From NCBI GenBank assembly GCA_023525715.1, contig CM042012.1:61091205-61155204 (forward strand): a stretch of DNA of 64,000 nt, in the 5' to 3' direction. Position numbers and translations under genes: made by a program. The notes beneath the pieces were generated by a model. It was given only the letters and a program-made list of their open reading frames with translations, was not told the origin of the DNA and searched no databases. This document shows positions 1-10,511 of this stretch, one piece after another. Position 1 is the first letter of the stretch. Each line of letters begins with the position of its first letter. This stretch comes from Cichorium intybus (taxonomy: Eukaryota; Streptophyta; Magnoliopsida; Asterales; Asteraceae).

Positions 1-93
1 TTATTATCTACATAGAAGAAAACATAGATCTTTCTAGGGTTGCATGTGAACCATAAGAGTTTTTGTGTTCATTGTTTGCTAGAAAACCCTTCA
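1..93 (+). repeat. 3' end of left LTR of Copia-1
   Basis: Matches 6879-6971 with one substitution (base 10) and ends in TTCA immediately before the PBS. The rest of this LTR is off the window. Confidence 0.9.
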
Positions 94-94
94 G

Positions 95-106
95 TGGTAT
101 CACAGC
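95..106 (+). promoter_or_regulatory. Primer binding site of Copia-1
   Basis: TGGTATCACAGC, one base different from the usual plant initiator-Met PBS TGGTATCAGAGC, and one base after the LTR end. It would prime minus-strand cDNA synthesis. Confidence 0.85.
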
Positions 107-819
107 ATAGCCTGTTTTCTTGTGAATTGATATAAACTGCTTAGATGATTTTTTGCCTTGAGCCTAGCCGCCACCCCTTGTTTCCTCTTTGATTTGCTTG
201 CCTTGTTTAGTTGGTTGTTATTTTTGGTAGTTTACTAAATTGAATAACTGGAACCCTAATTGCCTTGCATGTAAATTTCGACCTACTAGGTTTCTAGATA
301 GAAAATTAATTTGATTAATTTATAATATCTATCTTAGATTTAAATAATTTAATTAATTGTTTAATTAAAAGATAAATTAAATCAGCTTAAAGAATTAATT
401 AAAATTTTCGAAAAATAGTTTAAAATTTGCGAAAATTATGATTAAATTAATTTTAAAATATTTTAATAAGATTAAAATATATCTTATATATTTATGATTA
501 AAAGTTAATTATTTATATATAAGAAAATTGGTTAGTCTTACCGCTAGTAGGCCTCATTCACAAAAACTGTCCTATAAAGAGGGTATAAGGCGACTGACTA
601 TAAAATGTTAGTCTAATGGGTATCCACTCTTACCCACCGCTCTCCTGGTCAGTCGAGTGTCGTTAGCCGAACGGGTTTGATAGAACCGCTAAGCCTCTTA
701 AAAGTATAATGCTATAATTGAAAGTACTAGAACCTTGAACAAAACCCAATCTAGTTACTTTAGGATAAAAATGTGAATTGGTGTTAATCCATGGAATTGC
801 ACATTGCACTTTGTGGAAC

Positions 820-855
820 GTTGGTGGAGCGTGTGTGGTTTACCGGCACGCCAAC
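820..855 (+). other. Covarying leader hairpin, copy 1
   Basis: Arms GTTGGTG and CGCCAAC (one G-U pair) close a 22-nt apical segment, 827-848, that begins GAGCGTGTGTGG and ends ACCGGCA. Family of nine copies described in the findings. Confidence 0.75.
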
Positions 856-899
856 AAGGGTCCACAAAGAGTTGCAATGGGTTTCTCGATTTTGTCATT

Positions 900-935
900 A
901 TTAACGGAGCGTGTGTGGTTAACCGGCACGTTAAT
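900..935 (+). other. Covarying leader hairpin, copy 2
   Basis: Arms ATTAACG and CGTTAAT are perfectly complementary around the same 22-nt segment (907-928). Five of the six inner stem bases differ from or are re-paired relative to copy 1. Confidence 0.75.
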
Positions 936-993
936 TAGAGATGGCAATCGACTTCGAGAGTACCAAGCTAATTTGCATGGTTATTCACACCCG

Positions 994-1041
994 GTTTGTG
1001 ATCCTCGGCATCCCAGTCACAAACAGTGGGGCACATCCGAG
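994..1041 (+). other. Possible H-type pseudoknot in leader
   Basis: GTTTGTGA (994-1001) pairs with TCACAAAC (1017-1024). The loop bases CTCGG (1004-1008) are complementary to CCGAG at 1037-1041 downstream. In the second tandem unit the downstream partner has become CCGAT (1337-1341), which weakens it. Confidence 0.45.
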
Positions 1042-1119
1042 ACTAAACATGCCATTACTTTAGGATAAAAATGTGAATTGGTGTTAATACATGGAATTAC
1101 ACATTGCACTTTGTGGAAC

Positions 1120-1155
1120 GTTGGTGGAGCGTGTGTGGTTTACCGGCACGCCAAC
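1120..1155 (+). other. Covarying leader hairpin, copy 3
   Basis: Tandem-duplicate of the copy at 820-855, with identical arms and apical segment. Confidence 0.7.
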
Positions 1156-1199
1156 AAGGGTCCACAAAGAGTTGCAATAGGTTTCTCGATTTTGTCATT

Positions 1200-1235
1200 A
1201 TTAACGGAGCGTGTGTGGTTAACCGGCACGTTAAT
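1200..1235 (+). other. Covarying leader hairpin, copy 4
   Basis: Tandem-duplicate of the copy at 900-935, with identical arms and apical segment. Confidence 0.7.
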
Positions 1236-1563
1236 TAGAGATGGCAATCGACTTCGAGAGTACCAAGCTAATTTGCATGGTTATTCACACCCGGTTTGTG
1301 ATCCTCGGCATCCCAGTCACAAACAGTGGGGCACATCCGATACTAAACATGCCATTGAACAGTTCAATGTGTCTCAACAGATCTAGGAATTTCATAAGAT
1401 GAAATTGATAAGTGCATTATCTACCTTAATGACCATTATGTTGTGATTACAGCATCCCTCTTCACACCATAGTTGGGGTATTTTGGGTCCTAGCCTTAAT
1501 AAATAATATATTGGGTAATTATTTAAAAGTAAAAACTAAACTAATAAATTCTGTTTATTGTAG

Positions 1564-2403
1564 ATGTCTGAATCAAGTGTCTATTCTCCTCCCTCTCCTC
1601 CTTCACCCACTTCTGAGAGCATCAGAAAGCACCTGCTAAATATGGAAAGGCTGAATGGCCTTAACTATAAGGAATGGCTTCGCAATTGGAGACTGGCTCT
1701 CGGCATTGCGGGCAAGCTTCATCTCACCGAGTATCCGATCCCGGTTCCACCGAAACAAGTCATCATAAAGAGCCTTTATGATAAGCATGACTTCTTAGTT
1801 GATGTATCCGAAGAAATTCGTGACCTCATGTTGTTGACCATTGACCCCGAATTCCGCAAAGATTTTGAATCCTTAGGGCCATATGAGTTAATGCAATCGG
1901 TTGAGGAAAGGTTCCGAAAACCGGTTGAAGAGGAACGAGCTAGGATCTTCAAAAGACTTGCAGAGTGTAAGTTAAAAGAAAGAAGTAGCATCGATTCGCA
2001 TGTTCTTCAGATTGAAGCGTACATAGGCGAATTGTACAAACTTGGTTATTCCATGAGTCAGGAGTCGAGTGTTAACACTCTACTCGCTTCACTGACTAGT
2101 AAGTACGATCTGTTCATACAGACGTATAGAAAGGAAGACCAGAAAAAGACCTTAATGGAAATGCGTCCACTGCTGACTTTATACGAGTCACTCTTGGACA
2201 GGCATAGTTCCAATGGTTCAGCTACTTCTGGATTAAGTCCAGTGGAAAGACACAGCAAGAAACGATCCAGATCGTCTGGATATGTCTTAAGCTGGGAATC
2301 CACAGAATCGGATACAGTCACGGAAAGATTGGAAGATGCTCCAAGATCAAAAACTTTTGAAAGCTCAGGTATATCTAAAAACCTCAAAACTCCTGTTCCA
2401 TAA
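1564..2403 (+). CDS. gag: Copia-type Gag without zinc knuckle (Copia-1)
   Basis: A 279-codon ORF starting at the first good ATG after the leader. Residues about 20-215 have the layout of copia Gag (UBN2/gag-polypeptide family): an N-terminal LNGLNYKEWLRNWRLAL segment, a central RFRKPVEEERARIFKRL helix region and an LYKLGYSM... LLASLTSKYD segment. These parallel Copia-2 Gag at 12663 onward. Gag forms the virus-like particle that packages element RNA in the cytoplasm. The C-terminus is Ser/Lys-rich and stops at 2401-2403 before any CCHC zinc knuckle; no protease, integrase or RT follows. The frame is uninterrupted, so the truncated Gag could still be made. I see no sign of splicing into a downstream frame. 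Confidence 0.7.
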   Translation: MSESSVYSPPSPPSPTSESIRKHLLNMERLNGLNYKEWLRNWRLALGIAGKLHLTEYPIPVPPKQVIIKSLYDKHDFLVDVSEEIRDLMLLTIDPEFRKDFESLGPYELMQSVEERFRKPVEEERARIFKRLAECKLKERSSIDSHVLQIEAYIGELYKLGYSMSQESSVNTLLASLTSKYDLFIQTYRKEDQKKTLMEMRPLLTLYESLLDRHSSNGSATSGLSPVERHSKKRSRSSGYVLSWESTESDTVTERLEDAPRSKTFESSGISKNLKTPVP

Positions 2404-2776
2404 TTCCTTGATGCATAATGTGATAGTCACATTTTGGTTTGTATGCAGGGAATGAGTAAGGTACGGGACTCTGGCGCATAGGAGCACATTTGGATTGGAT
2501 TTCCGGCTCATGCGGTTTTGAAGTTTAGTTAGATATTGAAAAAATGTTATTAGCTTATTAGATGCGTATGACATTGTCTATCATATTACACATTGTTCAA
2601 GGATTTTTTTTTAATAAAATTGTCGATTTTCTTTTAACACATGTTGTTTGAAATATCCTTGAAATGTTGTATAATTGTGTTGAATGCAAAATTAGTAATT
2701 ACCTGAATGTTGAATGCATCCAAAGTGTTTGGATTTTAGGAATTGTGTCCCTTATGATTGTTAATGTTGTAAGAAT

Positions 2777-3045
2777 CAATTCAACCAAAGGTCCAGTTGG
2801 ACAAGACTTTGGAATCATTTGACTTAAAGTCACATGATGAATTGAGATTCTTAATGTGTAAAGAAATGAATCAACCAAAGATCCAGTTGGACAGGACTTT
2901 GGAATCATTTGACTTAGAGTCAGATGATGATTAAGTTCTTTATAAAGCACATGTGGCAAGAAATGAATCGCCCAAAGATCCAAGGGATAGGATTTTGGAA
3001 TCAGTTGACTTGGAGTCAACTGAAGATTGCAAGTCTTGAACAGAA
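2777..3045 (+). repeat. Three degenerate ~96-bp tandem repeats
   Basis: Units begin near 2777, 2865 and 2962. Each contains a CAACCAAAG-type start, a variant of GACTTTGGAATCATTTGACT and an AGTCA..TGATGA end. They lie in the pol-less body of Copia-1 and have no coding potential I trust. Confidence 0.7.
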
Positions 3046-4149
3046 TTAACAAAGTCATAAGTTTACATAGAGATGTAAAAGACATTGAGATTAGGAGCAA
3101 CGGACACATCAGTTTATGTGTATTGCTCGAATCTTCAAACAGAACACAATTGTTTGTACTTCACAATATTTGTCATTCGGTATGACGAATATGATTTCGC
3201 TTATCAGAATAAGCGATTGGATTGAATCCTTGAACAGTTCAAGGACTTCAAAGGAAGTACGAGATCTATAGAACCTGAGTGACATCATAAACTGGGGAAA
3301 ATGTTTCACGGTTTATTCTCTTCCAAGAACATTAATAGTTATAATGTGTCTTAGGGAAGATGATGGAGCGTTGGTCGAAAGAGTTCGATACTCAATGTAT
3401 GAGATACATTGCCAATTAGTTCCCCGTAAATTAAACACTAAACCAGTCAGACCATATTCCAACCACATCCTTCGACTAAGTAGGTTTTGCAGACATTGTC
3501 TGAAATGTAAAGCTGGGATTGTCCCACTTGTACATTAAAGGTCCAGGGTCTTGTAGTATTCGTCCGAACCTCATGACTGGCCTGAACCTAATCGGAAATG
3601 CCATTTCACTGGCTATCCCGCTGTACCTGGAAAAGAAAGAGTTCTTTTAGAAAGAACTCACATTCTAAGGAGACAGTGGGAGTTGGGACAGTCCTGAATG
3701 AGTTCAGGATTAGCCAAGTGAAATAACCTTTAGTTATCGCTAGGCTTAGAGTAGAAATCCGATTTCTGTTTTAATACTGACATAACCTTCTCTTGACCAG
3801 TAGTACTGATCACCGTCATAAGTAGTTATGATCGGGGTGACATACCGAATAGTGGTAAAACACTATAGTTGGTATGAATTTTCAATCCGACTACTTGGAA
3901 GCATTGGTGAGCCCGGTTGCTGCCAATTAAGAGAACCTTAGGACGAGATACAGTCTATGTGACAGTTTGATTGATTTTACAACTGGTCTTAAAACCAGTG
4001 GGAGTATTCATCAAAAGAAACCAACATGGACAGAAACGTACCTTCAGAACATCTGGTTGAGTAAGACGATACTCAGAGTCAAGTAATTGACTTCGAGAGA
4101 AGCACTCTCAATAGAAGATGAAATCCGAAAGGATATTGCATAATGTAAG

Positions 4150-4189
4150 TCATTAGTGGAGCGCGTGTGGATCACCGGCACACTAATGA
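4150..4189 (+). other. Covarying hairpin, copy in Copia-1 body
   Basis: Arms TCATTAGTG-type: CATTAGTG (4151-4158) and CACTAATG (4181-4188), extended by T4150-A4189 to 9 bp, around a 22-nt segment that begins GAGCGCGTGTGG and ends ACCGGCA. It is 3 kb downstream of the leader copies. Confidence 0.75.
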
Positions 4190-5092
4190 AGACTCACAAA
4201 GAATATGCCAGTATAAAGGTACATGGGCCCGGGATTTCCCCACGGGCATCTCGCAAGAAAGGATATTCAGATTCTCAAAATATGCCAAAGGATTGGATTT
4301 TGAAAAGGGGCTGAAAGATATTCATTAAGATGTCAGAAAGGTTTGGATTCTCAAAATATACCAAAACTCTGGATTTTGTGAATAGTCCATAACTGTGTCA
4401 AAGCCAGTGGGAGTGTTGCTGTTATCTATCTCAATATGTGTGTTACATACTGTTTCTAGGAAACGTCTCTTTTCATTACAAAGTGTAATGACTTAGTGTT
4501 AAGAGACGGATCGCTATGAAAGACTTAATAAAGATACGGCATACTCAGGTGGTTATAAATGTCTATGAGATAGATCAAAACTCTGCCAAGATGATCTTGA
4601 TGAGACTCAAGATGCATAGCTTAGGAAAAGATTTTTCTATCATTGCAAAGTGTAATGATTTGGCATACAAAGAAGGTGCAGCATACTCACATAATCCATA
4701 GACATCTATCAGATAGATGTTATCATCAGTATTGACCTGGCCTTAATAAGCATAATCTTGATAAGATTCAAGATGCATGAGAAAAAGTCTCCGAAAGGAA
4801 ATCATGACACAAGGATTATAAGTAATCCTTAGAATCCAAAAGAGTTTGGAATAGGACTAGATCGATTCCATAAGGTTCTTGGATCGATCAGAAGTGTCAT
4901 GAACATGTCTTGATGACTTAATGCTTAGAGCATACTGAGTCAGATTCAGGATATGACCTGGCTGGGGATACTTAATGGATTTTATACATACGTGAAATAT
5001 CATTGGAAAAAGATTAGGGGTGAATGTTCATAACAATTTGAAAAGAGTTTTTCAAATAAGGACTTAATGGTTGAAGAATTTCGTTGGCATTC

Positions 5093-5124
5093 CGATGGAG
5101 CGCGTGTGGCTCACCTGCACATCG
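5093..5124 (+). other. Covarying hairpin, second copy in Copia-1 body
   Basis: Arms CGATG and CATCG (5 bp) close a 22-nt segment beginning GAGCGCGTGTGG and ending ACCTGCA. It has the shortest stem and the most diverged apical sequence of the set. Confidence 0.65.
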
Positions 5125-6190
5125 TAACACCTCGAAATAGTCTTAGGGTGCAGTCATGTGGACTAAAGATCCTGAGAACCATGGAAAGTCACAGTACATA
5201 GAATGGAGTTGTTAGTGAGATTGACGGTATGACCAAAATTGAAATATCATCGGAAGGATATCCGATCGGATAAAGTGTATAAATGTATGACATTTGAATA
5301 CATAGAAAGAGTAAAAGGTCAAGTAGACATAGATACATAACATGAATTAAATAGTTTAAAAGGAATCTAGAAACCGATAATAGTTTATGTAAAATCCGAC
5401 TTGGTGATTACCTCGTGGAGACTTGGTAATTAGGCAATAGTAGCCACCAGTCAGATTTTAAGTTTCAATTTTGCATGTTTCGCTTCCCGAATAATTTGAT
5501 TATTCAAAAGTCCACAGTCACTCATACTTTTCAGGAGTAAGTATGAACAAAGACTGTCATGAATTGGTTTGTAGATTGTCTAAGGAGTTAGACATTGCAG
5601 TAAGACTGCTACAACGTTCATGAGTACTTAGAAATAGAGATTTGAGTATTGGATAAACCCGCGCTCAATAGATTGCTTCATGGATTACATCACGAGCAAT
5701 GTTGAGACGATAATATCGTATGATCTTGAAGCGGAGACATATGAGTTGAAATTTACGAGTCGGTTGTGCATTGATAATACGAAACGCATCGGTAACTCGA
5801 TGTTATAAAACGCATTGTTGTGTACGATTTGATAAGTAAAAGACACAACCATATGAGTCAAAGCTTATTCGTTCCTCGACCCTGATGGGAAACAGATATC
5901 TGTAGGCCTCTCGATGATTTTGAAGTTGACTTAAGTGCTGGCCAGCCTGGACTAAATTGATGTGTTCAATTAGAAGTCTGAAAGTCATAAGCAGAATCGG
6001 AAATCGGGAAACAGAGTATCGGATAGAGATTGATCTCAATCCATGTATCGTGTCTGGAAATATCTTGTTGGATGAAGGATCTTATGATCACTTATCTTTG
6101 GACGGAACTGACTAGGTCAGAGTTCGGCAGCAGTTTCTATGAAGCTGCAGGTTGTTTATTAATCAGAAGATAAATTAAAGTCATAGACTT

Positions 6191-6205
6191 ATCCAAGTGG
6201 GAGAC
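6191..6205 (+). promoter_or_regulatory. Polypurine tract of Copia-1
   Basis: ATCCAAGTGGGAGAC directly precedes the right LTR. The same string precedes the Copia-2 3' LTR (17492-17506). Confidence 0.8.
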
Positions 6206-6971
6206 TGTTGGATTAGGTGTCTAAGCCATGACTTTACAACTATATTTATCTTGTTAATTGAAGCAAAGTCCATTTGGGTTGCCCTCATAGCTGGAGGTCA
6301 GGATAGAGTTCAGTAGAGTAAAAGGTTGATTTATTAATTGTGTAATAAATCAATAGAATTAATTAAATGGTTTATTAATATATTTAAGTGTTAATATATT
6401 AATTAGAAACTATAATAATTAATTGAGATTTAATCTAGAATTAATTGGATTTAATTTAGTGATTAAATTAATTAATTAAAAGTGTGAGGACTAGTTTGTA
6501 TTTATTCAATAGTTGAATAACTGGCAAAGAGAAGTCCAGGGGCCAAAAGTGGCGCCACCCTTGGAGGCATCTCTAGGGTTGGCGAAAACCCTAATTAGGG
6601 TTTAGGGATCTGGTCCAAGTGGTCAACAGGCTTGCCCACTTGGAGGCTCCTTAGGGTTTCAGGTGTAACCCTAGGAGGCTATAAAAGGAACCCTCTGGCT
6701 CCCCATTATTCATGCCAACTTCAACCAAGATTACTCTGCTGGACTGTCTTCTCCATTGCTGTGGGTATGACTTGCATCTGAGGCAGGATACTTTTGCTGC
6801 TAGCTTCAAGAACAAGATTCAAAGGTTGGTTCTTCTGATTTGATCTTTAGAAATTATTGTTGGCCTTTAGATTTTAGTTTATTATCTTCATAGAAGAAAA
6901 CATAGATCTTTCTAGGGTTGCATGTGAACCATAAGAGTTTTTGTGTTCATTGTTTGCTAGAAAACCCTTCA
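6206..6971 (+). repeat. Right LTR of Copia-1 (766 bp)
   Basis: Begins TGTTGGATTAGG and ends CCCTTCA (TG...CA). A TATA box (TATAAAAG, about 6680-6687) would start transcription inside the LTR. Its first bases are shared with the Copia-2 LTRs and the 31338 fragment. Confidence 0.9.
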
Positions 6972-8814
6972 ATACCTTTTATTCTCGGGGGCGATCTACC
7001 CATGTGTTGGTTGGGGAGAAAACTTCTCCTAAAAATTGGACGGAGAAGTGGTTTTGGGTTAATGAGAGCCGAGTCGGAAAAATGTTTGTTCGTCGTGGAG
7101 GAGTTAAAGACCCGGCGCCGGTGTTGTATGCCCATAACCACGATACTGTTGCCATTCTGAACGCCTTTCATGTTGTGCCCGATGATTACAATACATCCTG
7201 GCTAGTGGGGGATTAATTCCGTCGTGGAGGGCTAGAGGGAAAATGCTTGAATTTTTTTCTATGGTGAAAGGTATGCCTTTAACTGTGTTCCTTTTCGTGT
7301 TTCGTTTCTCTTTCCCTTCCTTTTCGTATTGTGAAGTATGAACATTGTTTTTCTCAGGTGTCACTCGTCCAATTGCCTTTACCGATGTGCTAGCTGACAA
7401 GTACCCTGGGACGCTGGAGTACCGGGAGGTGGACCTGGTGGTCAAGGTACCTAATCCGTTTACATTCCATGGTTTTTCTGACGTCCATGCTGACGAAACT
7501 CCGAGCGCTGGGGGTCATGAGGAAGGTGACACTGCTGGGGGGTCCTCGCTGGTCGATGCAAGTGTAGGTACGTCCTCTTTCCAAGCTCATGCTGTTTCTG
7601 GTGAATCGGTGAAAGATAGTAAAGAGGGTATAGTTGAGGCTGTTATGAAGATGGGTAAACGTAAAGCTGGTGAAGGTTCTGTAGGTCCGGTTGATGCGTC
7701 GGCCAATCTTGTGCTCGTCCGGCGTCTCAGCCATCGTAAGCTTTTATCTTGTTTGAGGAGTGCATGAGTTTTTGGCGACAATGAAGAGGTAATTCAAATC
7801 CCTGAAGACGAAGCACAAGTTAAAGATGAGCCTGCTGGTGGGGCTAATGTTACTGGTGATGATGGGGGGCCGGCGATTGATGTTAACAAAGGGGCTATTT
7901 CTAAGGTTCCAGAGCGGGACAGTGGGGGTTCGGTTGGTGTCGGTACAGCTGCAGCGCAGGGGGGTTCAGTTGCTGGGTTGGGGGCTAATGTCGAGTCGGC
8001 GCTCGGTCGCTATGTTTTGACCGACTTTTCTTCCCGGCTGACTATCCGCTCAACAGCTTTGGATTTTGCTGCCCATGTTTTTCCTCCAGCCACTAAGAAT
8101 GACATGGAGCTATATCCCAACGATGCCCTGGTTTCTTCTTTGCAATTTTCTTCCGCTTAGAGTGCGTACATGTTTGCTGTTGGGGCTAGGCGCCTGCAGA
8201 GGTTTATTTCCTCTGATCGGGACTTGGAGGCCCTCCGCACTTCTGAGCAAGAATTGCGGAGGCAGGTTGAGGTGTTGGAGAAAACCATTGGAGAGCATGA
8301 CGACAGGGTTAGGGTAGCAGTTTCAGAGAAGATGCTTGTTGAGGAAAGGTTGAGTGCTTGTGAAGCTGAGTTGGATAATGTTCAGCAACTGAATGAGGGT
8401 CTGGCCATCTAGAACGAGAGCCTGGTTTGTGACGTTGCTGAAAAGGATAAGGCTTTGGAGGCTGGGAGTATGGAGCTTGCGGGGGTTAAAGGAGATTTGG
8501 AGTGGTTTTTGCTGGAGGGTATTGTCCGGGTAATCGAGAAGATGATGCTCCAGCCGGAGTTTATCCAGGGCATTGGTGAAATCAAGCGTGCATGCTATGC
8601 TGCCGGGGAGGAAGCCATGCGTCTTCGTCTCTATGCTAACCCTTCTTTGGACCTCTCTGATGTTGGAGGTGGGAGTTCGTTCTCTGATTATGAGGCGGAG
8701 ATGGGTCGGGCTATCGAGGACTTTGCCTCTATGGATTATGCGACGTTGTTGAAGCTTGGGCAAGTTGGTGTTGAGGAGTTTAAGGAGATGTTGAAGCCGG
8801 AGGAGGAGGAGTAG
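6972..8814 (+). pseudogene. Antisense extra ORF (aORF) of Tat element
   Basis: Runs opposite to the pol genes of its own element. The first surviving codons (from 6971) include a WTEKWFWVN motif like the plant 'putative gypsy-type transposon' domain. A likely intron, 7271-7357 (GT...TTCTCAG), joins codons ending ATG GTG AAA G to a second exon in frame +1. That exon reads to 8814 except for three stops (TGA 7765, TAG 8158, TAG 8410), each explicable by one C-to-T change. The first exon also needs a small frame correction near 7216. The second half (about 8170-8450) is a heptad-rich coiled coil and the C-terminus is acidic. The N-terminus was lost to the Copia-1 insertion. The role of this family is unknown. 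Confidence 0.72.
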
Positions 8815-9174
8815 CAGTTTGGTGGTTGTGCTGGTTATTCGCTGGTGGTTGCTTGGGGGAGTTGGGTTTCTTTTAATCAAATTCGATATGGTTGTAACTC
8901 TTAAACAATATTTTCTCTTGTGTTGACAATATTTTGCTTGGGTGTTTGTGGTTGTTTTTGCCACTTGTTGAACTAGTGGGGCTGGATGATATGTGCCCCC
9001 CCCCTTTTTGTGAATGGATGATTGGCTTTGGTATTCTACATTTCTTTACTTGTGGAGTTATTGTTTTGTTATTGCTCTTATTCCGCGTTGCTTGGATTCC
9101 AGTAGACTTGTTTGGAAATGTTGTTTTTCTTGCAGGTACACTTAGGCTAATGTGAACGCACTCAAAATCTTGCT
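8815..9174. other. Spacer between aORF and tandem repeats
   Basis: T/G-rich 3' untranslated DNA of the Tat element with a short C-run near 8997. I see no coding or structural feature. Confidence 0.6.
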
Positions 9175-9456
9175 AAGGCACACGAAGTCCTGTGAGGGCA
9201 GCTGGGCCGCTGAGGGCGCCAGGCCAAGATAAAGGCACACGAAGTCCTGTTAAGGCAGCTGGGCCGCTCGGGGCGCCAGGCCAAGATAAAGGCACACGGA
9301 GTCCTGTTAAGGCAGCTGGCCCGCTGGGGGCGCCAAGCCAAGATAAAGGCACACGGAGTCCTGTTAAGGCAGCTAGGCCGCTGGGGGCGCCAGGCCAAGA
9401 TAAAGGCACACGGAGTCCTGTTAAGGCAGCTGGGCCGCTGGGGGCGCCAGGCCATT
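9175..9456. repeat. Five 57-bp tandem repeats in Tat 3' region
   Basis: Units start at 9175, 9232, 9289, 9346 and 9403 with constant 57-bp spacing. The consensus starts AAGGCACACGGAGTCCTGTT and is GC-rich, with GGCGCCAGGCC near its end. Because 57 is a multiple of three, several frames stay open across the array; these are artefacts. Satellite-like arrays in this position are known in Tat/Ogre elements. Confidence 0.92.
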
Positions 9457-9659
9457 TCGAAGCATGCATGCGAGAAATGAGAGACACTAGTGTTTTGAAG
9501 CTTTGTTGATAAAGTAAAAATGGCCTTCGGCGGGGTGATCAGTCCCGTCGAAGCCTTAACATTTAACTAAAATCATGATTTCAATACATTTTGGTGTGAT
9601 TTTTCCAAAAACGACCCCAAGGGGTACTTGTGTTGCCATCGTTGCCTCATCCCTCTTCC

Positions 9660-10511
9660 CTAGAAATGGTACTTTCTTAGGTTTTGTATGTTCCAAGTTC
9701 TAGGTATTGCTCTTCCCTCCATTGTCTCCAAAGTGTACGAGCCATTGCGATTTGCTTCGACGACCTTGTAAGGTCCTTCCCAGGTTGGGCTCAACTTGCC
9801 CAGGGGTTCTGCATGGCTTACTTCGTTTTTCCTTAAGACCCAATCATTCACTTTGAGGGCTCTTCCCTTACTCGTTGGTTGTAGTACTTCTCTACCTTGT
9901 TTTTCAAAGTTGCTTGTTGCAGGAGGGAGATTTCCCTTCTTTCTTCTAGTGAGTCATGGTTCTGTCGGAGATCTTTGGCAGTTTGCTCTGGGGAAAAGTT
10001 GGCAATTCGTAGTGATGTTATCATCAGCTCTGGGGGTAAGACTGCTTCGGTTCCGTAGACTAGGCTAAAAGGTGTTTCCTGGGTGCTTCTTCTGGGAGTG
10101 GTTCTATATGACCATAGGATACTGGGCAGTTCATCCACCCAGTTCCGCTTTGCTTTACCTAGCCGTTTCTTAATCCCATTCACTATTGTTTTGTTGGACA
10201 CCTCCGTCTGTCCGTTTTCTTGCGGATGAGCCACCAAAGTAAAGCGTTGGTGGATTTGCCTGTCGGCGCACCATCCTTTGAAGGAGTTTTCTGTGAATTG
10301 GAGGCCATTGTCGTTGATTAGGGTTCTCGGTGTGCCGAACCGCGTGAGGATGGATTTCCACATGAATTTGATTATTGACCTTCCTGATATATTGGCCACA
10401 GGTTCGGCCTCGATCCACTTCATAAAATAGTCTACCGCCACAATCAAGAACTTCACTTTTCCTGACGCTTCTGGGAAAAGGCCCACTATGTCTATTCCCC
10501 ACTGATGAAAC
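9660..10511 (-). pseudogene. Gypsy integrase, catalytic core and C-terminus
   Basis: The downstream half of the Tat-element integrase. Minus-strand reading from 10511 shows the DDE core: D in AVDYF, D in INDNGLQF and E in ENGQTEVSNK. After a short frame change near 9850 comes the C-terminal segment with GKLSPTWEGPYKVVEA (GPY/F module). It continues directly from the N-terminal part at 18228; the protein was split by Copia-2 just after the codons for PWPF. Integrase inserts the cDNA into chromosomes. Not functional here. Confidence 0.9.

Larger units (their letters stand above)
755..1354 (+). repeat. 300-bp tandem duplication in Copia-1 leader
   Basis: Two nearly identical 300-bp units (start near 755 and 1055) that differ at a handful of positions. 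Each unit carries two covarying hairpins and one pseudoknot-type hairpin. Copia-2 has a single copy at about 12074-12376, so the duplication is specific to this element. Short ORFs in the units are by-products. Confidence 0.92.
3046..6190 (+). other. Non-coding body of Copia-1
   Basis: No pol motif (protease DTG/DSG, integrase HHCC, YVDD or RNase H) is found in any frame. Two extra copies of the leader hairpin lie here (4150-4189 and 5093-5124). About 5470-6190 is homologous to the 3' untranslated block of Copia-2 (about 16770-17490), so the body combines conserved terminal sequence with unrelated filler in place of pol. Confidence 0.65.
1..6971 (+). mobile_element. Copia-1: gag-only LTR retrotransposon
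   Basis: A Ty1/copia-type element, cut by the window start. The last 93 bases of its left LTR match the end of the right LTR (6206-6971) with one difference. Next come a PBS complementary to initiator tRNA-Met, a long leader, a gag ORF, about 3.8 kb without pol, a polypurine tract and the right LTR. Its LTR start, leader hairpins and 3' untranslated block are homologous to Copia-2 (10512-18227), so it is a non-autonomous relative that probably relied on Copia-2-like pol. It is inserted in the antisense ORF of the Tat element, which resumes at 6972. The left target duplication lies outside the window. Confidence 0.88.

Noticed and set aside
778..1386. Two tandem ORFs of about 100 codons
   Set aside because: They are the same leader repeat unit read twice; no ORF is kept in the Copia-2 leader, and the sequence is better explained by RNA structure.
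2058..2387. Minus-strand ORF opposite Copia-1 gag
   Set aside because: Antisense shadow of gag with no recognisable domain.
9162..9509. Repetitive ORFs on both strands
   Set aside because: Open only because the 57-bp unit is a multiple of three and lacks stops in several frames.
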